From FEN-1297 sp963787005 (GTDB lineage Bacteria > Bacteroidota > Ignavibacteria > Ignavibacteriales > Ignavibacteriaceae), in contig CAWBBX010000135.1 of NCBI GenBank assembly GCA_963787005.1, positions 1 to 64,000 of the forward strand: 64,000 bases of DNA, written 5' to 3'. The notes below the pieces were generated by a model. The model was not told the origin of the DNA. It ran no database searches and saw only the letters and a list, made by a program, of their open reading frames with translations. Position numbers and translations under genes: made by a program. Positions 36,225-45,175 of the stretch are shown here, piece by piece. Position 1 is the first letter of the stretch. The number at the start of each line of letters is the position of its first letter.

Positions 36225-38483
36225 TTAATCTTCTGAGGGACCCGCAGGTACGTGTTCGTGCAGATACCTTGTAAGAAGGCTGAACAAGTGAAGTCTGGTG
36301 TTCTTGCCTATGTATATACTATGCGTTCTGTTGGGATAAACCATCATGTCGAACGGCTTGTCGAGATAAATTAATTTATTTACGAGAGCCTCGGTGTTTT
36401 GGTAATGTACATTGTCGTCTCCCGACCCGTGAACGAGAAGAAGGTTGCCTTTTAGGCCGTCGGCAAAATTAATTGCGGAGCCTTCCCAATAAGCCGCCGA
36501 ATCTACCGATGGGAGTCCCATGTATCTTTCTTCGTAAATAGTATCGTAATACCTCAAGTTCGTTACCGGAGCTACGCATAAGCCGGTTTTATAAATATCC
36601 GGATACCTGAACATTAGATTGAGCGTCATCGATCCGCCTCCGCTCCATCCCCATACAGCCACTCTTTCGGGATCGAGATAAGATCTTGTTTTCAACAGCT
36701 CCTTCGCGGCAGCGGCCTGATCACTCGAGTTAAGCACGCCAATTTTTTTATACAAAACTTTTCTCCACTCTCTTCCTTTGGGAGAAGGTGTTCCCCTGTT
36801 GTCAACGCTGATAATTACATATCCCTGCTGCGCCAGCATTTCGTGCCACAGCCAGTTAGTCCCGCCCCACCTGTCGAGCACCGTCTGAGCCGCGGGCTCG
36901 CCGTATACGTAGAATAAAACGGGATATTTCTTTGAGGGATCGAAGTTGTACGGCTTAACACAGTAGCCGTCGAGCGTAATGTTTTTGCTTATCTTCACCT
37001 TGAAGAATTCAACAGGCTTGATCTTGAGGGCTTTAATTTTTTTAATCATTTTTTCGTTAGATACTAAAGTTCTGTAAACTTTATGATCGGGCAAGTGTAC
37101 AAGGTCTGTTACGGGCGGAGTATCGAAATCGGAAAACGTATGGATCGCCCACTCGGAGTTGGGAGATATTTGGTAGTAATTAAACCCGCGCTCTTCTACC
37201 GGCGTAATTTTCTCAAGCGAACCGCGGCCGTTGAGAGCCATTCTATATAAATATCGTCTTGTCGCATTATCCGGAGATGCTATGAAATAAAGCCAACCGT
37301 TCGTTTCGTCGATACTTTGAATATCGATAACGTCAAAATCGCCCGGGGTAATAAGTTTTAATTTCCCGTCGGCGCGCGAAACGGTGTAAACGTGTCTCCA
37401 TCCGTCGCGCTCGCTTACCCAAGTAAAATGTTTTCCGTCTTTCAGCCAGTGAAGATCGTCGTTAATGTCTATCCATGCTTTATCTTTTTCGGTAAAGAGA
37501 GTTTTGACGTCGCCGGTTTTAACATCGCACATCATAACAGCATTTTCGTTCTGCAGCCTATTTAAATGCTGGATAATAAGCTGATCGGAGTTATCCGCCC
37601 AGTCCATGCGTGCAATATAATTGTTGCGGGGATCGCCCGGTACTTTCATCCATACTGTTGGGCCGCCTTCGGCGCTTACCACACCCACCTTACACGCTGA
37701 GTTTACCGTGCCTGCTTTCGGATACTGCACGGGTTTTGTAAAAGAATAAAGAGAGTCGGTATCGTCTATAAGAAGAAAATCGCGTATGCCGCTCGCATCG
37801 AGCTGCCAGTAAGCAATCGACTTTCCGTCGGGGCTCCATCTGAAGCCGTCGCGCAGATCGAGCTCTTCCTCATAAACCCAGTCGAACGTACCATTAATGA
37901 TTGTAAAAGTACCGTCGGTTGTAAGCGGTGTAATTTTATGAGAGTTCAGATCTTCGACATAAATATTATGCTTCATTACATAAGCGACACGGTTTTCATC
38001 GGGAGAAAACTTGGCGAACATAAGCGTGGAAGGCTCCGCGTTTCCGCCGAGTTTATTTAAATTCCACGTATCCAGGTCCAGCACCCAGTAATCGCCGCGA
38101 GTATGTCTTCTCCAAACTCTCGCGGTGTTGGTAAATATTAAAAGCCGTTTACGGCTTTTCGACCATTCGTAATTATCGATATGCAACGGTGTTTTTTCTT
38201 CTTGTGGGATGAGCTTTTCGGCGGGTACAAGCATTTGTCTTCCGCCGTCTGCCGGATTATACAAAACGATATCCGTTCCGCCTTTAACTGTTTTCGAGGG
38301 TTCGAGTGTAGTGTAGCCGGATCCGTCGTCAAGCCAGCGCGCGGGTCCGAATTTTTCGGGCATAAAGTCCTTTGTTTTGTACATCCTGTCGAGCGTAATT
38401 AAACTCGAGTCTTCTTTCTGCGCGAAAGACGGGGCGACGAATAAAATTAAAAGAAAAAATACGGAAGCTAGGCGTGTTTTCAT
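36225..38483 (-). CDS. Dipeptidyl peptidase IV-like S9 serine peptidase
   Basis: 752 residues with a signal peptide (1-21). An N-terminal eight-blade propeller (DPPIV_N) contains DWVYEEELD, the glutamate-bearing loop that binds the substrate N-terminus. The alpha/beta hydrolase domain has S614 (WGWSGGG), D690 (HGSGDDNVH) and H721 (NRTHSI). It removes N-terminal dipeptides, typically X-Pro, in the periplasm. It complements the Tricorn-like and subtilase enzymes in protein use. Confidence 0.93.
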   Translation of the reverse strand: MKTRLASVFFLLILFVAPSFAQKEDSSLITLDRMYKTKDFMPEKFGPARWLDDGSGYTTLEPSKTVKGGTDIVLYNPADGGRQMLVPAEKLIPQEEKTPLHIDNYEWSKSRKRLLIFTNTARVWRRHTRGDYWVLDLDTWNLNKLGGNAEPSTLMFAKFSPDENRVAYVMKHNIYVEDLNSHKITPLTTDGTFTIINGTFDWVYEEELDLRDGFRWSPDGKSIAYWQLDASGIRDFLLIDDTDSLYSFTKPVQYPKAGTVNSACKVGVVSAEGGPTVWMKVPGDPRNNYIARMDWADNSDQLIIQHLNRLQNENAVMMCDVKTGDVKTLFTEKDKAWIDINDDLHWLKDGKHFTWVSERDGWRHVYTVSRADGKLKLITPGDFDVIDIQSIDETNGWLYFIASPDNATRRYLYRMALNGRGSLEKITPVEERGFNYYQISPNSEWAIHTFSDFDTPPVTDLVHLPDHKVYRTLVSNEKMIKKIKALKIKPVEFFKVKISKNITLDGYCVKPYNFDPSKKYPVLFYVYGEPAAQTVLDRWGGTNWLWHEMLAQQGYVIISVDNRGTPSPKGREWRKVLYKKIGVLNSSDQAAAAKELLKTRSYLDPERVAVWGWSGGGSMTLNLMFRYPDIYKTGLCVAPVTNLRYYDTIYEERYMGLPSVDSAAYWEGSAINFADGLKGNLLLVHGSGDDNVHYQNTEALVNKLIYLDKPFDMMVYPNRTHSIYIGKNTRLHLFSLLTRYLHEHVPAGPSED

Positions 38484-38630
38484 TTCAATCTCCGTGTTGT
38501 GGTAAAAAACTTGTACGCGGTATTTTTGAACCTAATTTAAGTCGGTAAAAAATATGCGGCAAGCGGAAAAGAATTTATTTTAAAATGATTTTGGCAGGGG
38601 GTATATAACGGCATCATACAGAAATAATCA

Positions 38631-38679
38631 GTAGAGACGACCCTGCCGGCCGGCCTGCAAGCCGCCGCGTCGTCTCTAC
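38631..38679. repeat. GTAG-type palindrome with GC-rich palindrome nested inside
   Basis: Outer arms GTAGAGACGAC (38631-38641) and GTCGTCTCTAC (38669-38679) are perfect. Between them is a 27-base GC-rich core containing CTGCCGGCCGGC and CTGCAAGCC, resembling the GCCTGCCGCAGGCAAG insert at 26852. It lies between the cytochrome stop and the DPP4-like gene start. Confidence 0.75.
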
Positions 38680-38739
38680 AAAGACATATAACAGATCAGC
38701 GGTGATTTTTTTTTAATCACCGGGCAACTGCCGATAAAA

Positions 38740-40230
38740 TTATTTTTTCTCCATCAGGCGCATCAGCTGATGCATATTGTTGAGATTGTTCGTCAATTCC
38801 CACCAGCCATTCTTAAACGCGGCGTAATCCGGACCGCCCATAGCAGAAGCATATCTGACCGAGTTTGCGTAGAAAAGCCACTGCTTAACCCACAGCTGCT
38901 CAATGGGCTCATCGAAAGGATTTTTATTATCGGCCAGCTTTTTCTCCCACGCCTTGCTCATTAATTCGGTCGCGGCTTCAACCATCTTATCGGCTTCTTT
39001 AACGCTGCTCTCAAATTTCTCGAAGTGTCCCATTATCCAGCTCGTGCTATGACAAGATGAGCATACTTTTTCCATTTCCGCTTTTCTTCCCGCCTGTTCT
39101 TCCGATGTTATCAGATATTCATATGCTGTGTTGTTTGCGAAATCGGTCGGAAGGGGCAGGCCGTCCTTATTTTTGATCTCGTAAGTAGCGCCGCTTTTCG
39201 GTTGGGGGTGCGAATAAATTAAGCCGAAAACTCTTACCCACAGTCTTCCGCCGAAATCGTGATTGCGCTTTACTATTACTTCGCCAGAAGACTTTGTAAG
39301 AAGACTATTGTGGCACGCCGCGCAGGTGGGTGCGTTAAAGTCCGTGCCGACTTTCCAAGGAACGGCGTTCCAATCCCATACGTGTTCTCCAGTTTCAAAA
39401 ATATTCCCGTGCTTGCTTTCCTTATATATGTTGAACGCCGGCACATCGGGCGCCAGATGACATTGGCCGCAGGTATACGGTCTGCGCGCTGTTTCTATCG
39501 AGAAACTGTGGCGGGGATGACAAGCGGTGCACGAGCCTCTGCTGCCGTCGGGATTAATTCTTCCCACTCCCTGGTTCGGCCAGTTGGTAAGGTTTGGAAC
39601 CAATATGTCCCCGCCGTCGGTCGCTATTGTTCTTGTTCCCTCAACTTTTACTTCGGTCCCATGACATGCGTAGCAAGTTTCGTTAAGCGTAAAATGAGAT
39701 GCGGGCAATCCAACAATCTTATTTTTCTTAATCTGCTTAACGCCATCTATGGTTTCAACAAGTGCGCTGAAAACAGGATTTTTTCTTAGATTATCCAGGG
39801 CATGCGCTTTTTTGGAATTCTTATACTGGCCGTATTCCTCGCCGTGGCAGGTGCTACAGTCTTTGGGTGAAACAACAATGTTTACCCGGTAGCCGTAATG
39901 TTCAAAATTATCGGCATGTTTATCCGGATTAAGGCAATGACACTCGTAACAGCCCACGGCGACATCGGACAATTCATCCGGCACAGATTTGCTGGAGACT
40001 CTTCTTTCTATTTCTTTAACTTTTACGGCCTGGCTGAAAGACGTCTTTGAGTGGCGGCTCGTAAGCCAGTCGCCCACTATGCCCGGAGTAACATCCTCGT
40101 GACAATCTATGCACGTCTGCGTGTCTTCGCTTATTTTTAATTGATGAGAGGCGGTCTGCGGGAAAACGGAAAGAGAACAAAGAAAAATCAAGGAAGCACA
40201 AAACTGTAGCGCCCTAATAAAGGTACTCAT
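38740..40230 (-). CDS. Octaheme c-type cytochrome, hydroxylamine oxidoreductase (HAO)-like
   Basis: 496 residues with a signal peptide (~1-27) and exactly eight CxxCH motifs, at residues 40, 94, 125, 186, 234, 254, 303 and 390. Spacing, the YKESKHGNIFE segment between hemes 6 and 7, and a C-terminal helical part with AMGGPDYAAFKNGWWEL match the HAO family. Members oxidise hydroxylamine or, in non-nitrifiers, reduce nitrite or hydroxylamine. Octaheme tetrathionate reductase is less likely because all eight sites are CxxCH. The active-site tyrosine crosslink status cannot be decided by eye. No quinol dehydrogenase partner is adjacent. Periplasmic. Confidence 0.85.
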   Translation of the reverse strand: MSTFIRALQFCASLIFLCSLSVFPQTASHQLKISEDTQTCIDCHEDVTPGIVGDWLTSRHSKTSFSQAVKVKEIERRVSSKSVPDELSDVAVGCYECHCLNPDKHADNFEHYGYRVNIVVSPKDCSTCHGEEYGQYKNSKKAHALDNLRKNPVFSALVETIDGVKQIKKNKIVGLPASHFTLNETCYACHGTEVKVEGTRTIATDGGDILVPNLTNWPNQGVGRINPDGSRGSCTACHPRHSFSIETARRPYTCGQCHLAPDVPAFNIYKESKHGNIFETGEHVWDWNAVPWKVGTDFNAPTCAACHNSLLTKSSGEVIVKRNHDFGGRLWVRVFGLIYSHPQPKSGATYEIKNKDGLPLPTDFANNTAYEYLITSEEQAGRKAEMEKVCSSCHSTSWIMGHFEKFESSVKEADKMVEAATELMSKAWEKKLADNKNPFDEPIEQLWVKQWLFYANSVRYASAMGGPDYAAFKNGWWELTNNLNNMHQLMRLMEKK

Positions 40231-40394
40231 AACTCCCCCTAAAATTTATTTTATAGCAGCTTCGGCTGTTCCGGCAAAGGGATTGGCGGGACGAAAACTC
40301 CCCCCTCCGGAACAGAATGTGTATAACTGAAATTTATATTAAGCAAATTTTTGTTCAAATGGAACGGTTATTTTTACGATGTTTAAAAAGGAAT

Positions 40395-40438
40395 GGGCGG
40401 CCCGTTACTTTTTTGGAGAGAGAGATAACGGACCGCCC
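40395..40438 (-). terminator. Terminator-like hairpin after trpB
   Basis: GGGCGGCCCGTTA (40395-40407) pairs with TAACGGACCGCCC (40426-40438) with one mismatch. On the minus strand it is followed by ATTCCTTTTTAAAC. Confidence 0.7.
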
Positions 40439-40449
40439 AAGAGAAAAAC

Positions 40450-41817
40450 TTATTCTACGGGGTGAAGATTTAATTCCTTTAATCCGGAATAAAGCTCGTC
40501 TTCGGTTAGTTCGTGATCGGTAAGCTTGCCTGCGAAATACGCCTCATACGCGCTCATATCGAAGTAGCCGTGTCCGCAAAGGTTAAACAGTATTGTTTTT
40601 TGTGTGCCTTCTTCCTTGGCTCTCTGCGCTTCCCTAAAAACTTGTGCGATTCCGTGCGTTGCTTCGGGCGCGGGAATGATGCCTTCCGCCTTTGCGAACT
40701 TAACGCCCGCGTCGAAGCACTCGAGTTGTTGAAGAGCTACGGCTTCTATTAAATTATCTTTTAAAAGCTGACTTACAATTACGCCCGCGCCGTGGTACCT
40801 TAATCCGCCCGCATGAATGGGTGCGGGAACGAATGTATGGCCGAGCGTATACATCGGCAGCAGCGGAGTTAAGCCGATCGTATCGCCGAAGTCATAGCGG
40901 AACTCTCCCTTGGTAAGCTTGGGACAAGATGCGGGCTCAACCGCTATACATCTAATCTTCTTGCCTTCGGCGAGATTATAGCGGAGGAACGGGAAAGATA
41001 TTCCCGCGAAGTTAGATCCGCCGCCGAAGGGCGCAATGACTATATCGGGGAAATCTCCCGCCTTTTCGAGCTGCTTAATCGCTTCCTGCCCTATCACGGT
41101 CTGATGCATCAAAACATGATTAAGTACGCTGCCGAGTGAGTACTTTGTATCGCCGTTCTTCGCGGCTCTTTCAACGGCTTCGGATATTGCGATGCCTAAG
41201 CTCCCGGGAGAATTCGGATCGTCGGCCAGAACTTTCCTACCCGCATCCGTCTGATCCGTGGGAGAAGAAAATACTTTTGCGCCCCAGGTGTTCATCATCA
41301 TCTTACGGTAAGGCTTCTGCTCGTAGCTGATCTTCACCATGTAAACTTCCAGGTCTATACCGAAACGCTGGCAGGCAAAGGCAAGCGCACTGCCCCATTG
41401 CCCGGCTCCGGTTTCCGTCGTTAATTTCTTCACGCCTTCGGCTTTATTGTAATACGCCTGAGCTACTGCGGTGTTCGGCTTGTGAGATCCTGCCGGGCTT
41501 ACGCCTTCGTACTTGTAATAAATCTTTGCCGGGGTATCAAGCATCTTTTCAAGGTTGTACGCCCTGAACAGCGGCGTGGGCCTCCACATTGAATAAACAT
41601 CCCTTACCTCTTCCGGTATCTCTATATACCTTTCCTTCGATACTTCTTGTTTTATAAGCTCCGTCGGAAAAAGCGGCGAAAGGTCTTCGGGACCGATGGG
41701 CTGCTTTGTACCGGGGTGCAGAGGAGGCAACATTTGGTTAGGCATATCGGCCTGTATGTTATACCATTTTTCGGGAATTTCGTTTTCGTTAAGCAGTATT
41801 TTTCTGGGAGAATTCAT
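40450..41817 (-). CDS. trpB: Tryptophan synthase beta-like chain (TrpB2 type)
   Basis: 455 residues, longer than classical TrpB (~400). The N-terminal extension (PPLHPGTKQPIGPEDLSPLFP) and the core WRPTPLFRAYNLEK with PLP lysine K113 (AGSHKPNTA) identify the TrpB2 subgroup. It catalyses beta-replacement of serine with indole; TrpB2 often acts without TrpA, and no trpA or other trp gene is adjacent. It may salvage indole (inference). Confidence 0.94.
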   Translation of the reverse strand: MNSPRKILLNENEIPEKWYNIQADMPNQMLPPLHPGTKQPIGPEDLSPLFPTELIKQEVSKERYIEIPEEVRDVYSMWRPTPLFRAYNLEKMLDTPAKIYYKYEGVSPAGSHKPNTAVAQAYYNKAEGVKKLTTETGAGQWGSALAFACQRFGIDLEVYMVKISYEQKPYRKMMMNTWGAKVFSSPTDQTDAGRKVLADDPNSPGSLGIAISEAVERAAKNGDTKYSLGSVLNHVLMHQTVIGQEAIKQLEKAGDFPDIVIAPFGGGSNFAGISFPFLRYNLAEGKKIRCIAVEPASCPKLTKGEFRYDFGDTIGLTPLLPMYTLGHTFVPAPIHAGGLRYHGAGVIVSQLLKDNLIEAVALQQLECFDAGVKFAKAEGIIPAPEATHGIAQVFREAQRAKEEGTQKTILFNLCGHGYFDMSAYEAYFAGKLTDHELTEDELYSGLKELNLHPVE

Positions 41818-42184
41818 TTTATTTTTGCCCCGTGTTTTTAATAATTGAATAATAAGAATATTATAAAGAACTGTCCAATACCGTTCAAACGATATAATAA
41901 AAACTAAATGGAAATTTGATTTGCCCGCTTATTTGGAAAATGCCGGCGGATAAAAGATTGTTTTACTAGCCGGATTTATAGACACGCACATGTTATGTGG
42001 TCTCAATGTTAGCCTTGTTAAGGCAGCGAAATTAATATATTCTAATTCTCAGGCAGTTTCAAGTGTTTTATAACAACTTAATTATACTATTATTCAATAT
42101 TTGGAATAATAATTAGAATATTTGCGATAATATGAAACATCATGAATAGTAATACGTGCCGGAGGCCACTAAGGAATATGCCTC
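41818..42184. other. 367-base A/T-rich intergenic region, no gene seen
   Basis: Lies upstream of trpB and downstream of the lipoprotein gene, both on the minus strand, so it should hold the trpB promoter. An ATTATTC ... GGAATAAT inverted repeat lies at about 42091-42112. No ORF or RNA gene recognised. Confidence 0.5.
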
Positions 42185-42670
42185 TTAATCAAGGTAAGAC
42201 ACGTAATCTTTAACAAAGCCCTCCCCAACCTGCAGCTCCGCTGAGACCCAAAGCAGAGCTTTATCGTTTGCAAAAACATAGTGGCTTTGCCCCATACCGT
42301 AACATTTGTACATGTTATATCCCTCAAGCTTAATGTATTCGCCTCCGATAAAGATTGGGTTGCCGGGAAATATTTTTTTGGTCATTTTATTGAAATCACT
42401 TTCCGCGTCAGCGACCGATAAATATTCGGTAACGTAGATGACCGCTTTGCCCGTAGTACCTTCATAAAAACCTATTTGATTTTTATCAGAAACAACTTTA
42501 GTGAAGTGTAGGCGGTTCACGTAATCACCGGCTTCTTTTCCTTCTATTTTTTGCTTAAGCGTAAGTCCGGATACCTCCGGCGGAAGATATTGTCTTGGGG
42601 ACGAACAGGAGGAAATGTAAGCCGCGATAACAAAAATTAAAACTAACGATATGATTTTTTGAATTTTCAT
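42185..42670 (-). CDS. Predicted lipoprotein of unknown function
   Basis: 161 residues. A signal peptide ends in AYISSC (lipobox-like, cysteine ~22), followed by a small alpha/beta domain (NQIGFYEGTTGKAVIYVTEYLSVADAESDFNKM ... YNMYKCYGMGQSHYVFANDKALLWVSAE) reminiscent of the DUF6599-like domain. Function unknown. Monocistronic. Confidence 0.75.
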   Translation of the reverse strand: MKIQKIISLVLIFVIAAYISSCSSPRQYLPPEVSGLTLKQKIEGKEAGDYVNRLHFTKVVSDKNQIGFYEGTTGKAVIYVTEYLSVADAESDFNKMTKKIFPGNPIFIGGEYIKLEGYNMYKCYGMGQSHYVFANDKALLWVSAELQVGEGFVKDYVSYLD

Positions 42671-42730
42671 GGGCTATTAAATTTTCAAAATTATTTAAAC
42701 TCATCCTGCGGCGTGGTTTTGAAAAAACAT

Positions 42731-44077
42731 TTATCCGGCCGCCGCGATTTTCACACTGTCGATTCTATCGAAGACCTTTCTGTAAACAACAAGCGCTAAT
42801 GCCGCCGTCAAACCGATTGCCGCGAAGTAATACCAAATATAATGCGCGTGATCGTACGCGTGCACCAGTTGTTCGGCGGATAATAATGTCGGATCCGGCG
42901 CGTATGCTGTAAGAAGATAACCGGAAATACCGAATCCCAGAATAGACGACAGGAAGGAATGGAGATGACTGAATCCCAGGTAAAGTCCCTCTTCTCCCTT
43001 CGGCGCCTGAAGAGAAAAATATTCTAGATATCTGGGGGAGATAAAACATTCTGCGAGTCCCTGCACAACTATCCCGGCAATCATCATCACGGTTACCGGG
43101 TGTGCCGATATCAAACCGAATATAGATACCGATGTTCCCGTAATAGATCGAAGAAACGGGCTGGACGCCATCAGAAGGGCCGAGACAGGCATTAGGAACA
43201 TACCGACAGTCATTGAACTGACGGCCCTCACCTTTCTCATCATATTGGTAATCAGCACGACAAATACCATCACCACAAACGGATTAACATTTGCAATCCA
43301 CTCCGGCGATGCGTGTTCGCCCACGGTGCGTAGAACGTATTTGGGCATCGTTGCGTAAAGCTGGTGCTGAATTATCCAGAAGCCCGTTACGATAACGATA
43401 AGCAGAAGCAGCCTTACGTTTGTTACAACGCGGATGAATCCCGCCCAGACTTCTTTAAATGATTTTCCCTCACCGTCTATGTTAACCGATTTATAAAAGA
43501 AGTAAACCGTAACCAGCGCGATAAGCGTCATCGCCGCGGCGTAATAATTAATTGATTCGAGCCCCCACTTCAGTCTAAGAGGATACGCAAAAGTTTTTCC
43601 GAGGAAAGCGCCGACGTTTACTAGTCCGTAAAAAATTGAATATCCTTTCGCGCGTGTTTCTTTGGTTGTTGTTTTGGCAACCGTTCCGGTAATAATGGAT
43701 TTGATGAAAGAGCCGCCGAACATAAGGACGACGAGGGCGGGGAAAACGGTTGATTTGTACGGGAGCGCGCCGAGCGTAAAATAACCGATTGTCAGCAGTG
43801 AAAAGGCAAGTATAATCGCTTTCCGGAAACCGATCTTATCGGCGAAAGCCCCTGTAAATGGCGGAAGAAAATATAGGCCCGCAGCAAACATTCCGCCTAT
43901 CCAGCCCGCGTTAATATCGCTGTAGCCGACAACCCTGGTAAGATACAGCGTTATTGCGATAAAGACGGCATAATAAGCCGCGCGCTCGAATAGCTCTACA
44001 AGGTTTGCCGTCCAAAAGGCTCTTGGAAAATTCCAGGTTTTTCTCGAGCGGCCGCCGCCGTTTTGTACCGTATTCAA
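42731..44077 (-). CDS. MFS transporter, divergent POT-like
   Basis: 448 residues with ~12 helices. Helix 1 has E-x-x-E-R (VELFERAAYY), the proton-coupling motif of the POT family, and GYSIFYGLVNVGAFLGKTFAYP resembles the second POT signature; the rest diverges from the clear POT protein at 3893. Peptide or related solute uptake is likely but uncertain. Confidence 0.85.
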   Translation of the reverse strand: MNTVQNGGGRSRKTWNFPRAFWTANLVELFERAAYYAVFIAITLYLTRVVGYSDINAGWIGGMFAAGLYFLPPFTGAFADKIGFRKAIILAFSLLTIGYFTLGALPYKSTVFPALVVLMFGGSFIKSIITGTVAKTTTKETRAKGYSIFYGLVNVGAFLGKTFAYPLRLKWGLESINYYAAAMTLIALVTVYFFYKSVNIDGEGKSFKEVWAGFIRVVTNVRLLLLIVIVTGFWIIQHQLYATMPKYVLRTVGEHASPEWIANVNPFVVMVFVVLITNMMRKVRAVSSMTVGMFLMPVSALLMASSPFLRSITGTSVSIFGLISAHPVTVMMIAGIVVQGLAECFISPRYLEYFSLQAPKGEEGLYLGFSHLHSFLSSILGFGISGYLLTAYAPDPTLLSAEQLVHAYDHAHYIWYYFAAIGLTAALALVVYRKVFDRIDSVKIAAAG

Positions 44078-44187
44078 CCTCTCCCTCTTGCGCTGTTAAC
44101 GAAAATTGAATTTACCGCGGTGCGGTATTATGCGGGTAACGGATTTTGCAGGATCCCGGGAACTAAAATAGAGTTGTAAATATAAGA

Positions 44188-45060
44188 TTAAATTTTAATT
44201 GATTCCGCGGTTACCTTAAAAACTTCCGCGTATTCGGAGACAAAAGTATCGAGATCGCCTTTGCCGGGGAAGTTAAGGGCCTTCAGCATTTCGGGATCGT
44301 GCGACAAATTATTGTCCCAGTAAAAATCACCAATCCCCAGTTTTTGCGTCATATAATCCACCAGATGAAGAATTGACACGAAGAAGATGTTCTCTTCGGA
44401 TGTGCCGGGTTTGTGGTGATAACTCAGAGAGTCACATAGAGTAAGAGGCAGACTCCACTTTTCAGCGAGGAAACGTCCTATTTCCTGATGGGACAAACCG
44501 AGCACATCATATTCGACTTCGAGAATGGGCCGGTTTTCGGAGCTGGAGCGCTCTACTATTTCTACAAACTCGTTGTTGAAGAATTTATAAATTACTAAAA
44601 TCCCGACATCGTGAAGTATACCCGCAATGAAGACGTCGCTTCCGAAATCGAAACCGAGGTCCTGCGAGATCCCCTTTGCGGCGGTACCGACAACCATAGA
44701 GTGAAGCCAGAATTCATATGGGTCGAAATACTGGTTGCCCGAAATCTGAATAGAACTTGCAAGAGAGAGGGCGGTAACTATATTTCTGATATCGGAAAAG
44801 CCTAATATCTGAACCGCGAATTCCAGAGAGGAGACATTTCGCTTAATCCCGTATAAAGGAGAATTTGCGACAGAAAGAATCTTGGCGGTAAGCGCCTGGT
44901 CCTTGCTAATAACTTCCGAAAGCTTGCGCGTTGCGGTAGCGGGTTCGTTGAGAAGTCTGGTAACTTCAAACACAACTTTCGGGATAGAAGGAAGATTTTT
45001 AATTCCGGAAAGTTTCTTTAAGGTTTTTTCTTTTTTGTTGTCGGTAGTGGTCATTTCCAT
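44188..45060 (-). CDS. HDOD-domain protein
   Basis: 290 residues, nearly all a HDOD domain: LPSIPKVVFEVTRLLNEP, DQALTAKILSVANSPLYG, AVQILGFSDIRNIVTALSL, AGILHDVGILVIYKF. HDOD domains are HD-fold modules without phosphodiesterase activity that act in signalling (chemotaxis, cell-cycle, c-di-GMP pathways). There is no fused receiver or GGDEF domain. Partner unknown. Confidence 0.93.
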   Translation of the reverse strand: MEMTTTDNKKEKTLKKLSGIKNLPSIPKVVFEVTRLLNEPATATRKLSEVISKDQALTAKILSVANSPLYGIKRNVSSLEFAVQILGFSDIRNIVTALSLASSIQISGNQYFDPYEFWLHSMVVGTAAKGISQDLGFDFGSDVFIAGILHDVGILVIYKFFNNEFVEIVERSSSENRPILEVEYDVLGLSHQEIGRFLAEKWSLPLTLCDSLSYHHKPGTSEENIFFVSILHLVDYMTQKLGIGDFYWDNNLSHDPEMLKALNFPGKGDLDTFVSEYAEVFKVTAESIKI

Positions 45061-45175
45061 ACAGATTTTTTCCTGGTTCTAAATATAACTGAAATTTATA
45101 ACAAAGAATTGCCCGGGCATATATTAATTCAACTCATTATCGAATATTTTTAGCGTTGTTTTAGTCGTTAAGCGT

